DNA of 64,000 bases from Oenanthe sinensis (taxonomy: Eukaryota > Streptophyta > Magnoliopsida > Apiales > Apiaceae), in assembly GCA_028671895.1 (NCBI GenBank), contig JAPMAC010000231.1:12178001-12242000 (forward strand). The letters are read 5' to 3'. The notes under the pieces were generated by a model. That model ran no database searches and was not told where the DNA came from. It saw only the letters and a program-made list of their open reading frames with translations. Within the stretch, counting starts at the first letter, position 1, and each line of letters opens with the position of its first letter. Below are positions 58,686-64,000 of this stretch, piece after piece. The translations under genes and the position numbers were made by a program.

Positions 58686-60064
58686 ATGGCAATTCTCATA
58701 AAGGAGGTGTTGAAGCCCTGTACAGATAAAGAATTCTTACTTGAGTTGAAGAACCTCAAAGCACATGTCAATGGTCATCACTGGGACTATAATAAGATTT
58801 TGGAGAATGTCATTATAGATGTAAGGGGAGTGAAATATGAGAGGAATGACAAACTATGCAAAGAACCAGTAGTGCAGATGGAGTCTGGCTACTTCAAGCT
58901 ATTTATTGAGACATTTCATCAACTCTCATGTACTGAATTGGAGTGCATGTACAAGGCAATTGAAATAGTGACCCAGGAAGGTGAGAAATTAAAGAAATCA
59001 GTCTTAGGCCCTCTCCTGTCTATCTCACTTCCTGAGGCCTACTGCAATCCAGATGGAGTGTTCTATATGTCTAAAGCAAACAAGTCGGCACACTTCATGC
59101 TCTCTAAACACTTGAATCAATGAAACAGAAACCAAGACATGAGTCTAGTTGATTTACTTGAAAACAAGCCTGGTAAACAGGAAGAAGACAAAGTGATTTT
59201 AGAGAAATTGAAGAAATTCATATATGATCAAGTGTCAAACTTTGTCAATGAAGAATTGAAGAGGAAGAAGAAGGATGATGAAGACAAAGGTCAGGGAAAA
59301 AAAAAAAACAAACCTGCACCTAGGAGTGATAAGGGTGGAAGGAAGGAATATAAGGGAAAGAAAGATGGAGACGAGAAGAAAAAGAGAAATGAGTCAAACA
59401 AGGACAAGAAATATGAAAGGAAGAAGTCATCCAAGCAGCAAGTTGCTGGTACTCATACTAGTGTACCTACCCAAATTCAGGACACTAATATGACTCCAAC
59501 AATTTCTGAAACTGCTAGAATCCCAAAATTCAAATCACCAAAAAGACATCTTGTCAAGGTGACTGCCAATGGAGTGATAAGGAAGGAAATAAAAGAAAGT
59601 CAACTCAAGAATTTGAAGTCATGTCAACAGGTCAAGGTCAACACTACCACAAGAACAAAATTCAAGAAATCTACTAGTTCACTACTAGTTAGATGTCCTA
59701 AATGGAGAAAGCAATTCATTGTTCCTGATAAAGGTCTATCAGTAAACCCTATCCAAGAGGTTGTGGAAGTTGATAAAGTAAAGATCAAACAATGGAAGTC
59801 AAACAGAATTCAAAAGATTGTGATAAGGAACAAAAGAATGTTTTGACCACTGTTGATGGAGAAGAAAGACCTTTCTACCATGACAACTCAACTTCAACCA
59901 CTCATGATATCAAAAGAGTGATCAGTCTTTTTGACAAGAAATGCATGATAGATAAATTAAAAATGGTTGAAATGGTTGAGTACTTGGCTAGGAAGTACCA
60001 AAAGAAAATTGACAAAGTCAAGTACTTGGAAGAGATGGTAAAAAAAGAAGATGAAAGAAGATGA
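58686..60064 (+). pseudogene. Element D post-pol ORF
   Basis: The frame 58686-59846 is open except for a TGA at 59121-59123. It moves to another frame (59792-60064) near the end and then decays to about 60375, with CAA/TAA-type repeats. The product is strongly Lys/Glu-rich with a 'VNEELKRKKK' charged block and probable coiled coils. No enzyme motif. It holds the same position as the extra ORFs of element A and level 0. Function unknown. Confidence 0.6.
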
Positions 60065-60428
60065 AGAGATAGAGAGATTTTCTGAAGACTTGATGAGACA
60101 GTGAAAGTGCAGAGTATTCAAAGATCCTGACAAAATTGAGTTCAAACAGAGGAATGGAGTAACAACCAAAATCAGACTCAAGTTTGTCAATGATTATCCC
60201 CTGCAAACTCTCAAAATTGCTGTTGACATGCTGAAAGATGCAATTCTAATTGAAGAAGTAATGGTCTGACAAGAAATTCTCCAGATTATTGAAGAGATCA
60301 ACTCCAGAGAGGAAAAAGAAAAGAAATCAAGATATGATCAATTCATGCAACAACAATAACAATAACAACAACAATAAAGGTAGACTTGATATCTTGTATT
60401 AATTTGTGAAATTGTCTTCTCCCAAATT

Positions 60429-60437
60429 GGGGGAGAT
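60429..60437 (+). promoter_or_regulatory. Element D polypurine tract
   Basis: gggggagat directly before the LTR start. Confidence 0.85.
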
Positions 60438-61507
60438 TGTTGGACCAAATCAAGCCTACTATACTGTATTTACTTGTCATATTGTAACACTCTAGTACTT
60501 CTTGCATTAAATAGTGACTTAGTTTCTTTATTTATGTACTTGCAGTTAGAAACATGTTTCTACTGTATATTCAATTGTAAATGAGTGATATCAAGAATAA
60601 TTGTACTGGTTGAAGATTTTATGAATCATGCATCATGAGAATAAAGGTCACATCAAATAAGGAGTTTACAGAAGAAATTGTTTCCAAGGCAAATGATCAA
60701 ATAGAGAAGTCACATTGATAGAGAAGTCAGAAGTGCAAACTGGTAGAGAAGTCTCAAATGACTCAATCGAGAAGTCTACTAAATCGAGAAGTCTACTCAA
60801 TCGAGAAGTCAAGGATATGGAGTCATTCGAAAAGTGTAAAGAAATGCTTAATCGAGAAGTCCAGTTAAACAAATCGAGAAGTTAGCTAAGGAAACAATCG
60901 AGAAGCTTGTGAAATGAGTCAATCGAGAAGTCTGTGAAATCAAGTCAATCGAGAAGTCTAGCATGATTGAGAAGTCATCAAAAGAAGTATGCAATCGAGA
61001 AGTCTAGACATTCGAGAAATATCAAGTCAAAGACCAATCGAGAAGTCTCATAGGTACTCGATAGAGTAGTCCACAGCATGACTTCTCGAAGTGCAATGAA
61101 GATGAGTATCTGAATGTTTCTAAAACTAACATTTAGGACATTTAACTAGCAGTGAGAGCATGTGCGAATGAGACATGTTGTCTATATAGTATAGAGCACA
61201 GCTTCAGTAGAAAGTGTAAAAAATAGTATTCATTTTTCCTTGTTTTTTCAAGAACAAGAAGCTGAGAATCATACAAAGATTCTCATATTGTAGCAGTTCA
61301 CTCTAATATACAATTAGATTGAAAGTTAATTGTGAAGTGTTTATTTAATTTCCGTATCTCTAAAGTAAACACTGCTAAAGTTAGTAAAGCTACAATATAA
61401 GTTATCAGTTCAAAAGTAACAAGAATCAAAGGCTAAGGAAGAAGATTTTAAGCTATACATTACCCCCCCCCCCTTCTGTATAGTTTCTGCTCAACTCATT
61501 CCCAACA
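60438..61507 (+). repeat. Element D 3' LTR
   Basis: TGTTGGACCA ... CCCAACA, 1070 bases. It contains the motif array at 60701-61092, a TATA-like tctatatagtata near 61171 and a run of C at about 61463-61473. No 5' partner in this window. Confidence 0.88.
60701..61092 (+). repeat. AATCGAGAAGTC short-motif array in the LTR
   Basis: About 17 copies of (a/c)aatcgagaagtc(t), spaced 15-35 bases, with variants (tagagaagtc, ttgagaagtc, ttcgagaaat). The last, acttctcgaag at 61081-61091, is in reverse orientation. It lies upstream of the TATA-like box, in the U3 part. Confidence 0.9.
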
Positions 61508-62800
61508 TTCTCCTATAATTTTTAAAAAATAGAATAATTTGTTCAAATTATTATATTATAAAAACATGTTCTATACAAAACATAATATCTTTTCATAAAA
61601 TATTTTCTTTAATTTATACGAACCATATTATAAAATAATTTCTTTATTTGACAAAGCACATAACATTTGTAAATCAAAACATAGTTATCAAATTCAAATA
61701 CTTTTTTCCTTGTATTCCTACTTTGTCTAGCGTGTATATATATGGTAGCATTCTAGGGAGAACCTGTTATATAGAGTTCAAGAGAGAAAACCACTATATA
61801 TATACACACGATACATATATTCATCTCATTATTCATCAAATACAAGTACAAACAAATAAAAACAAAGTTACCCAACTTTTTTCTTTGAAGAATTATTGAA
61901 AATCACTCATAATAGTGAAGAAATAATTCCAAATGCTTCTACAGTACAATCAAATTTAAAATTAGATTTTTCTCTTAGTTTCCGAGCACCAAATTTTTTG
62001 TAAAGGTTATGTATGGTTAGTATTGTATATTAAAATCAAATTTTTTATCTTATGAAGCATAATTATGGTTAGTTTTAGAATCATTTATGATATTTTTTTA
62101 TATTAGAATCAAAGTGTTCCCACTTCCCTCCCTACTTTATATAAGAATATATAAGATAGGTTTCTCGAGAATAATGGTCTATATATATATGCAATACTAG
62201 CATCCAAATGGTGTTATGTAAATATTAATGTACACAACATATATATTTGAATACACATAATACACTTCATTATATTATATGTTATATTCATTAGGGATAT
62301 TCTCTATGATACCATTGTATAATTGACTTTTGCCAGTGGTGTCATTACATCTTTTACTTCTATTTATGGTATCCTCAAATTTATAGATTGTTATTCATTG
62401 TACACTTCTGTTAGAAAAACGTTAAAAAACATAAAGAAACACCTAAAAACTAAGGATACTAGTTTCAAAATGATATTTAACGTCAGTTTTCATCATATTG
62501 AAAAATGTACAATAAGATATTAATAACAGTCACATAGACAAATATATTTGTAAAACCTAAAGAAAAAATAGAAATGTAGAGAAATTGTCGTTAATACCAT
62601 TGTAGAATTGTTTTTTGTCAACGGTACCCCTAAGACTTGGTATTTTCTTAACGTCTATCTAACAAAAATGTATAAGTTTGAGAGTACCACGGATAGGGGT
62701 CTTGAGTTTGATTCTCCGTCACCCCCAATATTCTCATAATTAAATTATGAACACGAAGGCAAATTATTGCCCAAAATGGGCACCAAAAATGGGTTTTAAG
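61508..62800. other. Intron sequence
   Basis: AT-rich. Two diverged direct copies of 'taccattgtaraattg' start near 62310 and 62597. No gene. Confidence 0.55.
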
Positions 62801-62815
62801 TGAGAGGAGGGAGAG

Positions 62816-62893
62816 TGTTAGAATAATATACGATTCTAGTAAGCTCTCCTCCCGACAGCACTTTAAGGTTTTAGGAGAACTAGTAACTTAACA
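62816..62893 (+). repeat. TRIM-like short LTR
   Basis: TGTTAGAATAATATACG ... TAACTTAACA, 78 bases, preceded by a purine tract (gaggagggagag). The terminal TGTTA/TTAACA form and small size fit a miniature LTR element. The 5' partner was not found. Confidence 0.4.
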
Positions 62894-62938
62894 AAAATGA
62901 TAGTAAAATGTTATGTATTATTTTCTCTTACTTACATA

Positions 62939-63109
62939 CAGGGGCGGATCTAGTAAGAGACTACCTTTAAAAAAAAATTACAAAATTTAACTGTTAAACT
63001 TTTCACAAAAATATAGAAGTGTCCCCCAAAAATTAAATTTTATAAGGGTGTATACTCAAAAATAGTCCAATGCCCCCCCCCCCAATTATTTTTCCTAGAT
63101 CCGCTCCTG
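62939..63109. mobile_element. hAT-type MITE
   Basis: 171 bases. Ends caggggcggatctag and ctagatccgctcctg are inverted with one mismatch. Flanks cttacata (62931-62938) and gttacgta (63110-63117) match at 6 of 8 bases, in line with 8-base hAT duplications. No ORF. Confidence 0.75.
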
Positions 63110-63117
63110 GTTACGTA

Positions 63118-63651
63118 GCAGCAGAACCGCAACACCAATCACACAAACCTTAACAATCTCATCCTGAAACTAACGGGTACAAGTACACGCATTTACTTGA
63201 TCTCACTCGTGAGAAATTTGTTTCTGTCATTGGTTAGTTGTTTTCGCTCAGAACGTTACTTGGTGAGCCAGCTATATGGGAAATCATTTGCTGTACTTGG
63301 GCACTTATATTGGTGACTGAAACCTGACTGCCTTTATTTTCAACAGCGTCAATATTTCATATGAATGTTTCTAGACCTTTGCGAATAGATGGGTGCTTAA
63401 ACTTTGTAAATAAGGGAATTCCATCAGTGATATTCTGAGATGATGCACCTTTTCATGTATTATGCCTAGAAAATATATTTCCTATTACCAGAGTATTTAG
63501 AGCATTATCTCTTTTTCCAATTATATTACTAGCACTTAGAAAATGTCCTATATAATATAGATACTAAGCTACTTTACATATCCTGGCTTCAAAATATATT
63601 GATTGAGCATCAAATTATTATGTTTTGGTAACATGTTTAAATTAACCTTAC
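63118..63651. other. Intron sequence next to the donor site
   Basis: No transposon recognised. This side contains the 5' splice site of the large intron, GTAAGG on the minus strand at 63651. Confidence 0.55.
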
Positions 63652-63747
63652 CCGAAGTTTGAATGGAAAACGGTGGGTGCCTACTTCTGTGCCAGAGATC
63701 ATTCTCACATCCATGCCAAGACTGTCAACTCCAATCAAATTTGCTCC
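63652..63747 (-). CDS. Host gene, penultimate exon (FMN-binding split-barrel/DUF2470-like)
   Basis: Minus-strand exon of exactly 32 codons. It lies between acceptor ttttttgcag and donor GTAAGG, both phase 0. It encodes GANLIGVDSLGMDVRMISG and THRFPFKLR. The pattern G(V/I)D-x-x-G-(M/F)-D ... R-(F/V)-P-F matches, from memory, the DUF2470 tail of HugZ-like FMN-binding proteins. Joined to the exon at 52269 the frame stays open to the stop, which supports both. Upstream exons lie beyond 64000. Expression would require removal of an ~11.4-kb intron. Confidence 0.7.
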
Positions 63748-64000
63748 CTGCAAAAAACATGACTATATTGTGAATTGGTTATATTAAGAATTAAGAAATG
63801 GAAAGTGATGCAACATACACTTCCTAGAAAGCCTGATCCAACACAAGGCCAATACATGAAACTTCATGTGACATAAACATGAAGAGACATAAAAAATTCA
63901 GTCAGTCCTTGTGTATTTGACAAATGGCTACTGTTTAAAAGATTCATGTTGCTCAACAAGTGCACATATATATCGAACTTTCCAGAAAAGTTAGCTTATT
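63748..64000 (-). other. Upstream intron of the host gene
   Basis: No exon recognised up to the window edge. Confidence 0.5.

Noticed and set aside
60701..61092. CRISPR-like regular repeats
   Set aside because: Plant LTR context, spacing irregular, motif only ~12 bases, no associated genes.
61463..61473. C-run as an assembly gap artefact
   Set aside because: A similar C-run occurs at 63072 in the hAT-type MITE; homopolymer length may be unreliable, but neither marks a join.

Overview
This is nuclear DNA from a flowering plant, probably a eudicot. It is AT-rich and consists almost entirely of nested LTR retrotransposons and MITEs. The Ty1/copia pol signatures, initiator-Met-tRNA-type primer sites, Mutator-, hAT- and Helitron-like small elements and plant-style GT-AG splice sites all fit. 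I cannot name the species. Only one host gene is supported: two C-terminal exons on the minus strand (63652-63747 and 52156-52269), resembling the plant FMN-binding split-barrel (HugZ/DUF2470-type) proteins. They are separated by an ~11.4-kb intron filled with transposons.

Left block, 1-26083. An old plus-strand copia element (level 0) contributes a decayed post-pol ORF (1-2115, resuming at 20031-20250), a polypurine tract and a 3' LTR (20350-20540 and 25229-26083). Its ORF was split by a block at 2116-20030, flanked by the direct repeat aatatt. That block holds Ty3/gypsy-like minus-strand LTR sequence (tandem 1.7-kb copies at 2118-5364; an LTR end at 19746-20030). Inside it sits element A (5365-19684), a very young SIRE/Maximus-type copia element with the unusual layout LTR - gag - pol - post-pol ORF - LTR - truncated gag. 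The level-0 LTR was itself split by a reversed SIRE fragment (20541-25228), which carries a solo gypsy LTR (22893-24435).

Middle block, 26084-47100. Two complete minus-strand copia elements each have 5-bp target duplications. Element B (26348-35313, gttgc) lies in a Helitron-like sequence within a MITE. Element C (38962-46927, gctga) lies in the LTR of an older copia remnant. By eye the LTR pairs differ by about 2.3% in B, 0.9% in C and one base in A, so the insertion order is B, then C, then A.

Right block, 47100-64000. About 4 kb is noncoding and repeat-rich, possibly a gypsy-type LTR ending near 51067. Then come the last exon of the host gene and its large intron. The intron holds a Mutator-type foldback MITE (52748-53126), a copia remnant split by another MITE (53470-56350), a 5'-truncated SIRE-type element D with a 3' LTR carrying a ~17-copy GAGAAGTC-type array (56350-61507), a TRIM-like LTR and a hAT-type MITE.

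No autonomous element is intact. A has a nonsense codon and a frameshift in pol, B several breaks, C a single stop in RT. The most distinctive signals are the CCGATAGTTA hairpin family in both the LTR and the post-pol region of element A, the shared-LTR tandem with templated filler DNA at its broken end, and the short-motif array in the LTR of element D.
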